Positions 33,405 to 41,826 of a DNA stretch of 64,000 nt are shown here, piece after piece. The stretch comes from Streptomyces djakartensis (lineage in GTDB: Bacteria; Actinomycetota; Actinomycetes; Streptomycetales; Streptomycetaceae). The position numbers were made by a program, and so were the translations under genes. The stretch covers positions 248,001 to 312,000 of the forward strand of contig NZ_BMWE01000009.1 of assembly GCF_014651075.1 (NCBI RefSeq), in the 5' to 3' direction. The notes under the pieces were generated by a model. The model had not been told where the DNA came from. It saw only the letters and a list, made by a program, of their open reading frames with translations, and searched no databases. Numbering within the stretch: the first letter of the stretch is position 1; each line of letters opens with the position of its first letter.

Positions 33405-35363
33405 TCAGGGGTGCAGGGGGTTGGCGATGGTGACATAGACGGACTGGGTGTCGACCGGGCCGACGAGCTCGTCCAGGCCGTGCAGCCGGGTCAGCAGGTT
33501 GGCCTTGCAGCGCAGGACGGGTGAGTCGAGCAGGAGGGCGGGCAGCGGAGTGCGCAGCCTGGCCGGGCCGGAGGCGACGCCACCGAGGAACCGGCGGAAA
33601 GCGGCGAGCAGAAGCCGCTCGTCGGCCAGTCGCTGAGAGCCGAACGCGCCGATGAGGCCGAGCACGTTGTTGACCCCCAGGTAGTAGGCGAACCGCTCAT
33701 CGGTGACCTCGTCCCGGACGAAGGTGTCGCTCTGCTTCCCGACGCCGGGCAACCTGGCGTCGATGTCGGCACGCCGGGACTCGCGGAAGTAGTAGCCCTG
33801 GTTGTCGCGGTAGCGCCCGCCCGCGGGCCAGCCGTCGGTATCCAGCAGGAGCAGGGTGTTCTGCTGGTGCGCCTCCAGGGCGATGCCGGCCTCACCGTCC
33901 AGCCACAGGATGGGACGCACGACGTGCTCGAGGTAGCGCAGGAACCACTCGACGGCCACGGCTCCGCGGGCCCGCCCGGTCCGGCGGGCGAGTCGGGTGA
34001 CGACTTCGGCCAGCCGGGAGCGCGGGGCCGGGTCGTATGTCCCGGGGCGATTCGGAACGGCTCCGGGGCGGACCTGGGAGCAGGGGCGCGGCGAGACGAG
34101 CCCGGCGACACAGAGGACTTCGTCCGAGGGGCTGAACGGGTTGTGGCGGATCACCACGTTCAGTCCGGCCGACGGGGCGCCGTCGGAATCGTCCACGGCG
34201 AGCCAGGCCGGGTCGCGCACGATGTCGAAGCCCGGATGGGCGGCCCGCCACTGCTCGGCGAGTCCGCTGCGGAGCAGGCGGTGGACCTCGACGCCGCGGT
34301 GCAGTTCCTTGCGGAGGTTTTCACGACGGGAGTTGGTGATGCGCAGGGCCAGCGACAGCTTGAGCATCGCGGGGGCGCCGGTCCGGTAGACGGTTCGTAC
34401 GGAGGAGGTGGGGTGCCAGGGAGTGCCGTGGGTGCCGAGGTCACGGAGCAGTCCGCTGTTCAGCAGGGCAGCGGTCTTCGGACGGTGCCGGACTTCACGT
34501 GCCTGCCAGGGGTGCAGGGGCAGGAGGACGTACCCGTCCGGCAGCGGCAGACCGGGGCCGGCCAGGCGGGCGGTGAGGCGGGCCGCTGCGACAGGGCGGC
34601 CGCGTTCGGTCCAGGCGGAGTCGGTGGCGAGGACGGAGGGGGCGACAGCCATCCAGTGCAGAGGGAAGGAGCCGCGCAACTCGGGCGAGTACAGGGGTGC
34701 TTCGGACTCGGAGAGGCCCTCGCGGCTTTTCGGGGTCGGGTGCAGGGGGTGGCCGAGGACGAGTGCCTGTTCCGCGGCCAGGAAGAGGTCGGGGTTGTCG
34801 ACGGGGTGTTCCCGGCGGTGGCGGACGAAGGCGGCGACGCGGCGGAGGGAGTCGGCGACACCCGCCGGCAGCACGACGTCATCGTCGCAAGCGCCGCCGT
34901 GGCCGCAGGCGTCTGTGGAAGCCTCCCTGGAGAGCAGGGCGGCGACGGTGACGGCGTCCGCCGGAGGGGCGTGATCGGGCGCGTCGGCCAGACGGGGCCG
35001 GCCGAAGCGGTGCCAGCCCGTGGGGGACCAGTAGCGGACCGGCACGAGCAGAGCCGTGCCGCTGGCGGGAAGGGGGATGCGGAGGATGCCGTCGCGGGGC
35101 GCGGGCCGGCTGGTCTCGCGGACCCAGCAGCGCAGCAGGTTCTCCACGGCTGCCGCCTGGGCGGCGGTGTGCGGGTCGGGATGGCCCAGGGGGTCGGCGG
35201 TGGGGCTGTGGTCCCACACCCGGTCGAGCCGTGTCCCGACGGGCCGCGTCCCAGGCCACTGCCGCGGAACCGCCGGGTTCGCCGATGCCGCCACGGCCGG
35301 GAAGCCGGTGCGGCTTCGTCCAGGCGTCGCGGTGTGATCGTCGGGCTCGGGGGTGGCGTTCAA
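33405..35363 (-). CDS. IucA/IucC-family (NIS) siderophore synthetase
   Basis: This is a 652-residue NRPS-independent siderophore synthetase that would condense a carboxylate such as citrate with an amine or hydroxamate using ATP. The family's ATP-binding region is visible in HPTSSVRTVYRTGAPAMLKLSL and ITNSRRENLRKEL, followed by LEAHQQNTLLLL and RDNQGYYFRES near the C-terminus. Length fits IucA/IucC. The start is TTG 35363 behind GAGGT. It sits between the aminotransferase and the acetyltransferase genes, all on the minus strand. Product cannot be predicted with confidence; see the findings for missing partner genes. Confidence 0.88.
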   Translation of the reverse strand: MNATPEPDDHTATPGRSRTGFPAVAASANPAVPRQWPGTRPVGTRLDRVWDHSPTADPLGHPDPHTAAQAAAVENLLRCWVRETSRPAPRDGILRIPLPASGTALLVPVRYWSPTGWHRFGRPRLADAPDHAPPADAVTVAALLSREASTDACGHGGACDDDVVLPAGVADSLRRVAAFVRHRREHPVDNPDLFLAAEQALVLGHPLHPTPKSREGLSESEAPLYSPELRGSFPLHWMAVAPSVLATDSAWTERGRPVAAARLTARLAGPGLPLPDGYVLLPLHPWQAREVRHRPKTAALLNSGLLRDLGTHGTPWHPTSSVRTVYRTGAPAMLKLSLALRITNSRRENLRKELHRGVEVHRLLRSGLAEQWRAAHPGFDIVRDPAWLAVDDSDGAPSAGLNVVIRHNPFSPSDEVLCVAGLVSPRPCSQVRPGAVPNRPGTYDPAPRSRLAEVVTRLARRTGRARGAVAVEWFLRYLEHVVRPILWLDGEAGIALEAHQQNTLLLLDTDGWPAGGRYRDNQGYYFRESRRADIDARLPGVGKQSDTFVRDEVTDERFAYYLGVNNVLGLIGAFGSQRLADERLLLAAFRRFLGGVASGPARLRTPLPALLLDSPVLRCKANLLTRLHGLDELVGPVDTQSVYVTIANPLHP

Positions 35364-35525
35364 GACAGGTACCTCGTGGGGTGGTTCCGGGTGGTGCGCG
35401 CGGAGCCTGCGGGTCGAGGGGCGCTACTCGGATTGCTCGGTGGCGCCTGGGTCGCGGTACGGCCGCTCAAGGCGTGGGTGGCCTCTTGTGGTGTCGGGCA
35501 TCATGACGCTCACGATTGCGGGCGC

Positions 35526-36947
35526 CTACGGCCCATGGCAGCGAGCCACTTCCACGACGGCATCCGCCAGGCGCTCCAGGACTGCGGCCGCCTGCTCGTC
35601 GGTGATCGTCAGGGGCGGCAGCAGCCGTACGACGCTCGTGTGGCGGCCGCCGAGTCCGACGATGAGGCCCCGTCGCAGGCACTCCCGCCGGACCGCGGCC
35701 GCCAGTTCGGACGCGGCGGGCAGAAGCCGGCGCGAGGTGTCCGGCATCGTCGGCGCCCCCGTGCCGTCCCCGGCCGGGGAATCATCCGAATCCCACTGCT
35801 CCGGATTCACCAGCTCCAGCCCGATCATCAGCCCTCTCCCCCACACCTGACCGACGCACGCGGACTCCCCCGCGAGCCCCTGAAGCCGACTCAGCATCCA
35901 TGCCCCGAGATCCGCGGCGCGCTCGGCGAGGTCGTTCTCCCGGACGTGGGCGAGGGTCGCCGTGCCGGCGGCCATGGCGAGCTGGTTGCCCGGGAATGTG
36001 CCGGCGTGGCCGCCGGGGTCCCACACGTCGAGGTCGTCGCGGTACACCACGACCGACAGTGGCAGGCTGCCGCCGATGGCCTTGGAAAGGACCATCACAT
36101 CGGGGGTCACCTGGCTGTGCTGGACCGCCCAGAAGGCGCCGGTCCGGCCGACACCGGTCCGGGTCTCGTCGGCGATCAGCGGGACGGACCGGTCGGCGGA
36201 GAGCTGCCGCAGGCGCCGCAGCCAGACGTCGGGCTCGGGGGCCGCGCCGCTGGCGCCCGGGACGGGCTCGACGATCACCGCGGCAGGGAGTGGCACGTCC
36301 GGCTCGGTGCCGTCGAGGAGGGAAGCGGCCCAGCGAGCGGGGAGGTCGGCGCCTGCCTCGTCCGCGACGCCGAACGTACAGCGCCCGTGCGCCTCGAGCG
36401 GCGCGTGGGCCCCTTGGTCACCGGCGCCGGTGAACGCGAGGAGGCCGGTCCGTCCGGTAGCCGCGCGTGCGAGCCGGCAGGCGGTTTCGAGGGCGTCGGT
36501 GTCGGCCGGTCCGCAGAACCGTACCCGGGCGCGGTCGGCGAGTCCGGGAGGCAGGGTGCGGAACAGTTCGGTGACGAAGGCGTCCTTGAGGGGGGTGGCG
36601 AGGTCGAGAGCGTTCAGGGGAGCGCCGGAGTCGAGGACCTTGCGGATGGCTTCGAGGACGACCGGGTGGTTGTGCCCGAGCGCGAGAGTGCCGTCGCCCG
36701 AGAGGCAGTCCAGGTAGCGGCGGCCGTCCGCGCCCTCGATGGTCAGCCCGCGGGCCCGCACCGGCACGATCGGCAGGGCGCGGGCGTACGTGCGGGCCGC
36801 GGACTCGCGTGCGGACTGGCGACGGAGGATCCCCTCGTGCGCGGCGCGGGCGCCGGGTGCCGTGTCGCCGTCGTGGGCAAGGGCGTTCACCGGCATACGC
36901 CCAGCGGCCTCCTCGGCAGTGCGTCCCCCGGGGGTCGGTTCCGCCAC
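35526..36947 (-). CDS. class III aminotransferase (diaminobutyrate/2-oxoglutarate type)
   Basis: This is a 473-residue PLP-dependent class III aminotransferase. The PLP lysine is in VMVLSKAIGGSLPLSVV, the preceding Asp in PLIADETRTGVGRTG, and the N-terminal YLDCLSGDGTLALGHNHP block is typical of the diaminobutyrate-2-oxoglutarate aminotransferases (RhbA/EctB-like). In siderophore loci this enzyme makes 2,4-diaminobutyrate, the precursor of 1,3-diaminopropane. The start is GTG 36947. It heads the three-gene siderophore-like cluster. No clear iron-box palindrome was seen in the upstream region. Confidence 0.85.
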   Translation of the reverse strand: MAEPTPGGRTAEEAAGRMPVNALAHDGDTAPGARAAHEGILRRQSARESAARTYARALPIVPVRARGLTIEGADGRRYLDCLSGDGTLALGHNHPVVLEAIRKVLDSGAPLNALDLATPLKDAFVTELFRTLPPGLADRARVRFCGPADTDALETACRLARAATGRTGLLAFTGAGDQGAHAPLEAHGRCTFGVADEAGADLPARWAASLLDGTEPDVPLPAAVIVEPVPGASGAAPEPDVWLRRLRQLSADRSVPLIADETRTGVGRTGAFWAVQHSQVTPDVMVLSKAIGGSLPLSVVVYRDDLDVWDPGGHAGTFPGNQLAMAAGTATLAHVRENDLAERAADLGAWMLSRLQGLAGESACVGQVWGRGLMIGLELVNPEQWDSDDSPAGDGTGAPTMPDTSRRLLPAASELAAAVRRECLRRGLIVGLGGRHTSVVRLLPPLTITDEQAAAVLERLADAVVEVARCHGP

Positions 36948-37231
36948 GACTTCTCTGACCTCCCACTGGGCACGGGCACAGAGGACCGCCCGCGGACAGC
37001 AGGCCCCTCACCGCTACCAACCCCGGGCCGCCCGCCGGGTTACGGGTTGCCTCAAGATCCTTGCCGTGACGGAACTGTTGCGGTCTCGTCGGGCCTCCCC
37101 CACAGCCACTGCATAGTGTGTGGTGCCGTTCCCGGGCGGTGCGGTCGGCCTGAAGTGCCCGTGAGTCAGCGGAAGGTGCGACCGCGACGCCGGTCCGTTC
37201 ACGTTCGTTCCACATCTGGGGGAGTCAGATC

Positions 37232-38455
37232 ATGCGATCCATACGGCCGTCGTCCGCCATCAGCCGCGTGGGGAGGGCGCGCCGCAGGAACTTCCCCGTC
37301 CTGGCCGCCGTGGCTCTCGCCTCGGCGCTCGCGCTGACCGCCACCGCCTGCGAGCCGGGCGACGCCGCGGCGGGTGGTGAGGCCTCCGCGTCCTCGAGCA
37401 CCTCCGACGGCAAGCTGAGGATCCCGGACGACATCCGCGACCGGCTTCGCGAGCACGGCATCGACGTCGACAAGTGGAGGAACGGCGCCTGGAAGAACTG
37501 GGACCGGGACGACTGGCTGCGCGAGGCCAACGAGTACATCAACCCGATCATCGAGGGGCTCTGGAACCCGGACCGCATGAGGGAGGCCGAGGAGCCCGGC
37601 CAGAGCGTCGTCGACGACAGCGACCTCTCCGGTGACCAGGGCGTGACCGATCCCACACCCGAGCCGGTCGACGCGCGGGCGGTGCCGCCGTCGTACCACG
37701 CCAGCGTTCCCACGGCCGGGAAGGTCTTCTTCGACTCGCCCAAGGGTTCGGCCGTCTGCTCTGCGACCGTGGTGAAGGACCCGGCTCACCCGGGCAAGTC
37801 CAACCTGGTCTGGACGGCGGGCCACTGCGTGCACGCGGGGAAGAAGGGCGGCTGGTACCGCAACATCGCGTTCGTTCCGTCGTACAACGACGACGGCAGG
37901 CCGGTCGCCGAACTGGAGAACGCCACCCGGGAGGACGTCGCTCCGTACGGTGTCTGGTGGGGTGACTGGGCGCAGACGTCGGACCAGTGGATCGAACAGG
38001 GCGGTTCGACGGGCGGGGACGGCGCGCCGTACGACTTCGCGGTCATCCACGTGACGCCGGAGAAGGGCAGCGGCGGCAGGTCGCTGGAGGAGACGGTCGG
38101 GTCGGCGCTGCCGGTCGAGTTCAACGCTCCCGCCGTACCGAAGGTGAAGAGCCTGACCGCGATCGGTTACCCGGCCGCGCCGCCGTACGACGGGCAGAAG
38201 CTGTACCGGTGCCAGGACCGGCCGGTCCGGCTGTCGCTGGCCGCGTCGGAGCCGACGATGTACCGCATCGGCTGCACCATGACCGGCGGTTCCTCCGGCG
38301 GCGGCTGGGTCACGGCCGGCTCGGACGGCCGGCCGGCGCTGGTGTCCAACACGTCGATCGGCCCGGTGAAGTCGGGCTGGCTGGCCGGGCCGCGGCTGGG
38401 CGACGTGGCCGAGGGCGTCTACGACTCGGTCAGCGAGAAGTTCACGGGGCGCTGA
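37232..38455 (+). CDS. lipoprotein trypsin-like serine peptidase
   Basis: This is a 407-residue exported protease. A basic N-terminus and hydrophobic stretch end in ALTATAC, a lipobox with Cys 40, so it is probably membrane-anchored. Residues 60-130 are charged and helical, perhaps a propeptide. The chymotrypsin-like domain follows with WTAGHC (His), PYDFAVIHV (Asp) and TGGSSGGGW (Ser). It resembles the V8/glutamyl-endopeptidase-like secreted peptidases of Streptomyces. The ATG at 37232 has SD GGGGGAG. It is divergent from the aminotransferase and separated from hflX by a terminator. Specificity is unknown. Confidence 0.85.
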   Translation: MRSIRPSSAISRVGRARRRNFPVLAAVALASALALTATACEPGDAAAGGEASASSSTSDGKLRIPDDIRDRLREHGIDVDKWRNGAWKNWDRDDWLREANEYINPIIEGLWNPDRMREAEEPGQSVVDDSDLSGDQGVTDPTPEPVDARAVPPSYHASVPTAGKVFFDSPKGSAVCSATVVKDPAHPGKSNLVWTAGHCVHAGKKGGWYRNIAFVPSYNDDGRPVAELENATREDVAPYGVWWGDWAQTSDQWIEQGGSTGGDGAPYDFAVIHVTPEKGSGGRSLEETVGSALPVEFNAPAVPKVKSLTAIGYPAAPPYDGQKLYRCQDRPVRLSLAASEPTMYRIGCTMTGGSSGGGWVTAGSDGRPALVSNTSIGPVKSGWLAGPRLGDVAEGVYDSVSEKFTGR

Positions 38456-38506
38456 GGTCCCCTTGACGCACTTGGCGCCCAGTCCCGAGTGCTGCGCATG
38501 AAGCTC

Positions 38507-38541
38507 GAGGCCCGCCCCGATCAAATCGAAGGGCGGGCCTC
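38507..38541. terminator. bidirectional terminator, serine peptidase / hflX
   Basis: A perfect 11-bp stem (38507-38517 with 38531-38541) with a 13-nt A/T-richer loop lies between the convergent genes. Confidence 0.8.
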
Positions 38542-38553
38542 TTCAGCGTCCGG

Positions 38554-40047
38554 TCAGGCCAGCTGCGCCGGAACGTACGGGGCGAGTTCCGCCGCCAGTT
38601 CCTCGTGCACCCGCACCTTGAGCAGGGTGCCCTCCGGAGTGTGCTCCTCGGAGATCACCTCACCCTCGTCGTGCGCACGGGCGACCAGCTTGCCGTGCGT
38701 GTACGGCACGAGCGCCTCGACCTCGACCGACGGGCGCGGCAGCTCGTTGTCGATGAGCGCGAGCAGCTGCTCGATGCCCCGTCCGGTACGCGCCGAGACG
38801 GCGATGGAACGCTTCTCGACCCGCAGCAGCCGCTGCAGCGTCAGCGGGTCGGCCGCGTCCGCCTTGTTGATCACGACGATCTCGGGTACGTCCGTGGCGC
38901 CGACGTCCCGGACCACCTCGCGCACGGCGGCCAGCTGCTCCTCCGGGTTCGGGTGCGATCCGTCCACCACGTGCAGGATCAGGTCGGACTCGCCGACCTC
39001 CTCCATCGTGGAGCGGAACGCCTCGACCAGGTGGTGGGGCAGATGGCGCACAAAGCCGACCGTGTCGGCCAGCGTGTACAGCCGTCCGCTCGGGGTCTCG
39101 GCCCGGCGCACGGTCGGGTCGAGGGTCGCGAACAGGGCGTTCTCCACCAGCACGCCCGCGCCCGTGAGACGGTTGAGCAACGAGGACTTTCCGGCGTTGG
39201 TGTAACCCGCGATGGCGACGGAGGGCACCTTGTGGCGCTTGCGCTCCTGGCGCTTGATCTCGCGGCCGGTCTTCATCTCCGCGATCTCCCGGCGCATCTT
39301 CGCCATCTTCTCGCGGATCCGCCGCCGGTCCGTCTCGATCTTGGTCTCACCGGGACCTCGGGTGGCGAGGCCGCCGCCCTTGCCGCCGCCCATCTGCCGG
39401 GACAGCGACTGGCCCCAGCCTCGCAGCCTCGGCAGCATGTACTGCATCTGGGCGAGCGCGACCTGCGCCTTGCCCTCCCGGGACTTGGCGTGCTGGGCGA
39501 AGATGTCCAGGATCAGGGCCGTACGGTCGATGACCTTGACCTTGACGACGTCCTCGAGGTGGATCAGCTGGCCCGGGCTGAGCTCACCATCGCAGATCAC
39601 GGTGTCCGCGCCCGTCTCCAGGACGACGTCCCGCAGCTCCTCGGCCTTGCCGGAGCCGATGTACGTGGCCGCGTCGGGCTTGTCGCGGCGCTGGATGACA
39701 CCGTCGAGCACCAGCGCGCCCGCCGTCTCCGCGAGGGCGGCGAGCTCCGCGAGGGAGTTCTCGGCGTCCTGCACGGTTCCCGAGGTCCAGACACCGACGA
39801 GGACGACCCGCTCCAGACGGAGCTGGCGGTACTCGACCTCGGTGACGTCCTCGAGCTCGGTGGAGAGGCCCGCCACCCGGCGCAGGGCCGCGCGGTCGGA
39901 GCGGTCGAACTGGTCGCCGTCCCGCTCTCCGTCGATCTCGTGGCTCCAGGCGACGTCCTCTTCCATCAGGGCATCGGCCCGAAGACCCTCGGGGTGGCTG
40001 TGCGCGAAGCGCTTGGTGTCCTGGGAAGGGGAAGAAGAGGAGGTCAT
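38554..40047 (-). CDS. hflX: GTPase HflX
   Basis: This is a 497-residue ribosome-associated GTPase that splits stalled 70S ribosomes under stress. The HflX N-terminal domain includes DAATYIGSGKAEEL and DRTALILDIFAQHAKSREGK. The linker has GPGETKIETDRRRIR. The G domain shows G1 GYTNAGKSSLLN, G3 DTVGFVRHLPHHLVEAFRST and G4 NKAD. The first 75 residues are a Streptomyces-type extension. The ATG at 40047 has SD AAGGA at 4-base spacing. Confidence 0.95.
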   Translation of the reverse strand: MTSSSSPSQDTKRFAHSHPEGLRADALMEEDVAWSHEIDGERDGDQFDRSDRAALRRVAGLSTELEDVTEVEYRQLRLERVVLVGVWTSGTVQDAENSLAELAALAETAGALVLDGVIQRRDKPDAATYIGSGKAEELRDVVLETGADTVICDGELSPGQLIHLEDVVKVKVIDRTALILDIFAQHAKSREGKAQVALAQMQYMLPRLRGWGQSLSRQMGGGKGGGLATRGPGETKIETDRRRIREKMAKMRREIAEMKTGREIKRQERKRHKVPSVAIAGYTNAGKSSLLNRLTGAGVLVENALFATLDPTVRRAETPSGRLYTLADTVGFVRHLPHHLVEAFRSTMEEVGESDLILHVVDGSHPNPEEQLAAVREVVRDVGATDVPEIVVINKADAADPLTLQRLLRVEKRSIAVSARTGRGIEQLLALIDNELPRPSVEVEALVPYTHGKLVARAHDEGEVISEEHTPEGTLLKVRVHEELAAELAPYVPAQLA

Positions 40048-40217
40048 TGGATCCTTACGTAGCTGGGAAACCGTTTACGGCGACGGAGCGCCGCTCCGAA
40101 GGAGCCGGAGCTGATCCGTCAGTGTCCACAACGCATGAGCACTCCGGGAGATTCCCGGTGCTCCGTGCCGTGCCGACAGGTCGATGGTCGCACGGCACGG
40201 GGCGTCTCGTCACCGGC

Positions 40218-41708
40218 TTATCGGGCGGCCGTTCCGGAGGGCGCGGCCGCCTTCCAGTCCGGGTGCCCCGGCATCGGCGGGGTCTTCTTGCCGTACAGCC
40301 AGTCCTGGAAGAAGGCGGCCAGGTCGCGCCCGGTGATTTCGCCGGCGAGCCGGACGAAGTCGGCCGTCGAGGCGTTGCCGTCCCGGTGGCGGCCGACCCA
40401 GGCGCGCTGCAGGCTCTCGAAGGCCGTGGCGCCGATCTCCTGGCGGAGGGCGTACAGGACGAGCGCGGCGCCGTCGTACACGTTGTGCCGGAAGATGCCG
40501 ATCTTGTTCCCGGGCTCCGGTGCCTTGGGGGCGGCGGGTGGGCCGCCGGCCGCGCGCCAGCCGTCCGAGGCGCCGTACGCGGACTTCATACGGTCCCGCA
40601 GCGATTTGCCGCCCTGCTTCTCGGCGTAGAGGGCCTCGTACCAGGTGGCGTGTCCCTCGTTGAGCCACAGGTCGGACCAGGTGCGGGGGCTGACGCTGTC
40701 GCCGAACCACTGGTGGGCCAGCTCATGGACCATGATCGACTCGACGTACCACTTCGGGTGGGCGGGCTCGGTGAAGAGCTGCCGCTCGAAGAGGGAGAGT
40801 GTCTGGGTCTCGAGTTCGAAGCCGGTGGTGGCGTCGGCCACGAGCAGGCCGTAGGTCTCGAAGGGGTAGCGGCCGAGCCTGCTCTCCATCCAGGCGATCT
40901 GCCCGGGGGTCTTCCTCAGCCAGGGTTCGAGTGCCTTGCGGTGCCGGGTCGGTACGACGTCCCGCACGGGCAGTCCCTGCGGGCCGGAGCGGTGCAGCAC
41001 CGTGGAGCGGCCGATGGAGACCTGCGCGAGTTCGGTGGCCATCGGGTGCAGGGTGCGGTAGGTCCAGGTGGTCGAACCGCCGGAGGTGTGCACACCGGCG
41101 GGCAGGCCGCCCGCGACGACCGTGTGACCCTCGGGCGCGGTGACCCGGATGGTGAACATCGCCTTGTCGGACGGGTGGTCGTTGCCGGGGAACACCAGGT
41201 GCGCGGCGTCGGCCTGGTTGGCCATGGCGAGGCCGTCCGCGGTGCGCACCCAGCCGCCCTCGCGGCCCCTGGGCGGCACGGGGTCGCTGGTGTGCCGCAC
41301 GGTGATCCTCATCCGGTTGCCGTCCGGCACGGGTTTCCCGGGCGTGATCACGAGGTCCTCACCGGCGGCGGCGAACTTCGCGGGCTCGCCGTCGACCTCG
41401 ACCGAGCGGACCGTGCCGTGGGCGAAGTCGAGGTTGACGCGTTCCAGGTCCGCGGTCGTCCACGCGTCGATGGTGGTGACGGCCCGCAGCGGCTTGTCGT
41501 TGGTGCCGGGGTAGGTGAAGGAGAGGTCGTACGCCGCCACGTCGTAGCCGGGGTTGCCCAGATGCGGGAAGAGGCGGTCGCCGACGCCGAGCGGAACCAC
41601 GGGGGCGCTCGCGGCGACGAGGCTGACGGAGACGGCCGTGGCCAGCAGCACCGCCGCCGTTCTGCGGGGGCGCGTGCGCGGAGCGTGTCTGTGGGGGGTG
41701 AGGAACAT
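40218..41708 (-). CDS. secreted M1-family zinc aminopeptidase
   Basis: This is a 496-residue gluzincin. An N-terminal signal peptide (RRTAAVLLATAVSVSLVAASAPV) directs export. The beta-rich N-terminal domain is followed by the catalytic domain with HELAHQWFGDSV and NEGHATWYE, giving the zinc ligands HExxH plus Glu 19 residues on. A TGFELETQT block ahead resembles the exopeptidase G(A/M)MEN motif in a diverged form. It is smaller than cytosolic PepN (about 850 residues) and lacks the long C-terminal helical domain, as in other secreted Streptomyces M1 enzymes. Peptide substrate is unknown. Confidence 0.87.
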   Translation of the reverse strand: MFLTPHRHAPRTRPRRTAAVLLATAVSVSLVAASAPVVPLGVGDRLFPHLGNPGYDVAAYDLSFTYPGTNDKPLRAVTTIDAWTTADLERVNLDFAHGTVRSVEVDGEPAKFAAAGEDLVITPGKPVPDGNRMRITVRHTSDPVPPRGREGGWVRTADGLAMANQADAAHLVFPGNDHPSDKAMFTIRVTAPEGHTVVAGGLPAGVHTSGGSTTWTYRTLHPMATELAQVSIGRSTVLHRSGPQGLPVRDVVPTRHRKALEPWLRKTPGQIAWMESRLGRYPFETYGLLVADATTGFELETQTLSLFERQLFTEPAHPKWYVESIMVHELAHQWFGDSVSPRTWSDLWLNEGHATWYEALYAEKQGGKSLRDRMKSAYGASDGWRAAGGPPAAPKAPEPGNKIGIFRHNVYDGAALVLYALRQEIGATAFESLQRAWVGRHRDGNASTADFVRLAGEITGRDLAAFFQDWLYGKKTPPMPGHPDWKAAAPSGTAAR

Positions 41709-41760
41709 GCCCCACGGCTATCAGCGGGTGCCCGCCCGACCCGGACGACACGCGTCCGGC

Positions 41761-41809
41761 CCACCCGAACCGGGGACCGGCGCCTGCGCCGGTGGCCGCC
41801 CTCGGGTGG
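41761..41809 (-). terminator. branched hairpin after rshA
   Basis: An outer 8-bp stem (41761-41768 with 41802-41809) encloses a 7-bp stem-loop (41776-41782 with 41787-41793), 18 bases past the rshA stop. It probably terminates rshA. Confidence 0.55.
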
Positions 41810-41826
41810 CCGAAATCCGGACCGGC

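Noticed and set aside
36948..37231. Iron box (DmdR/IdeR) upstream of the siderophore-like cluster
   Set aside because: Searched for the TTAGGTTAGGCTAACCTAA-type palindrome. The best stretch, near 37040, matches too few positions.
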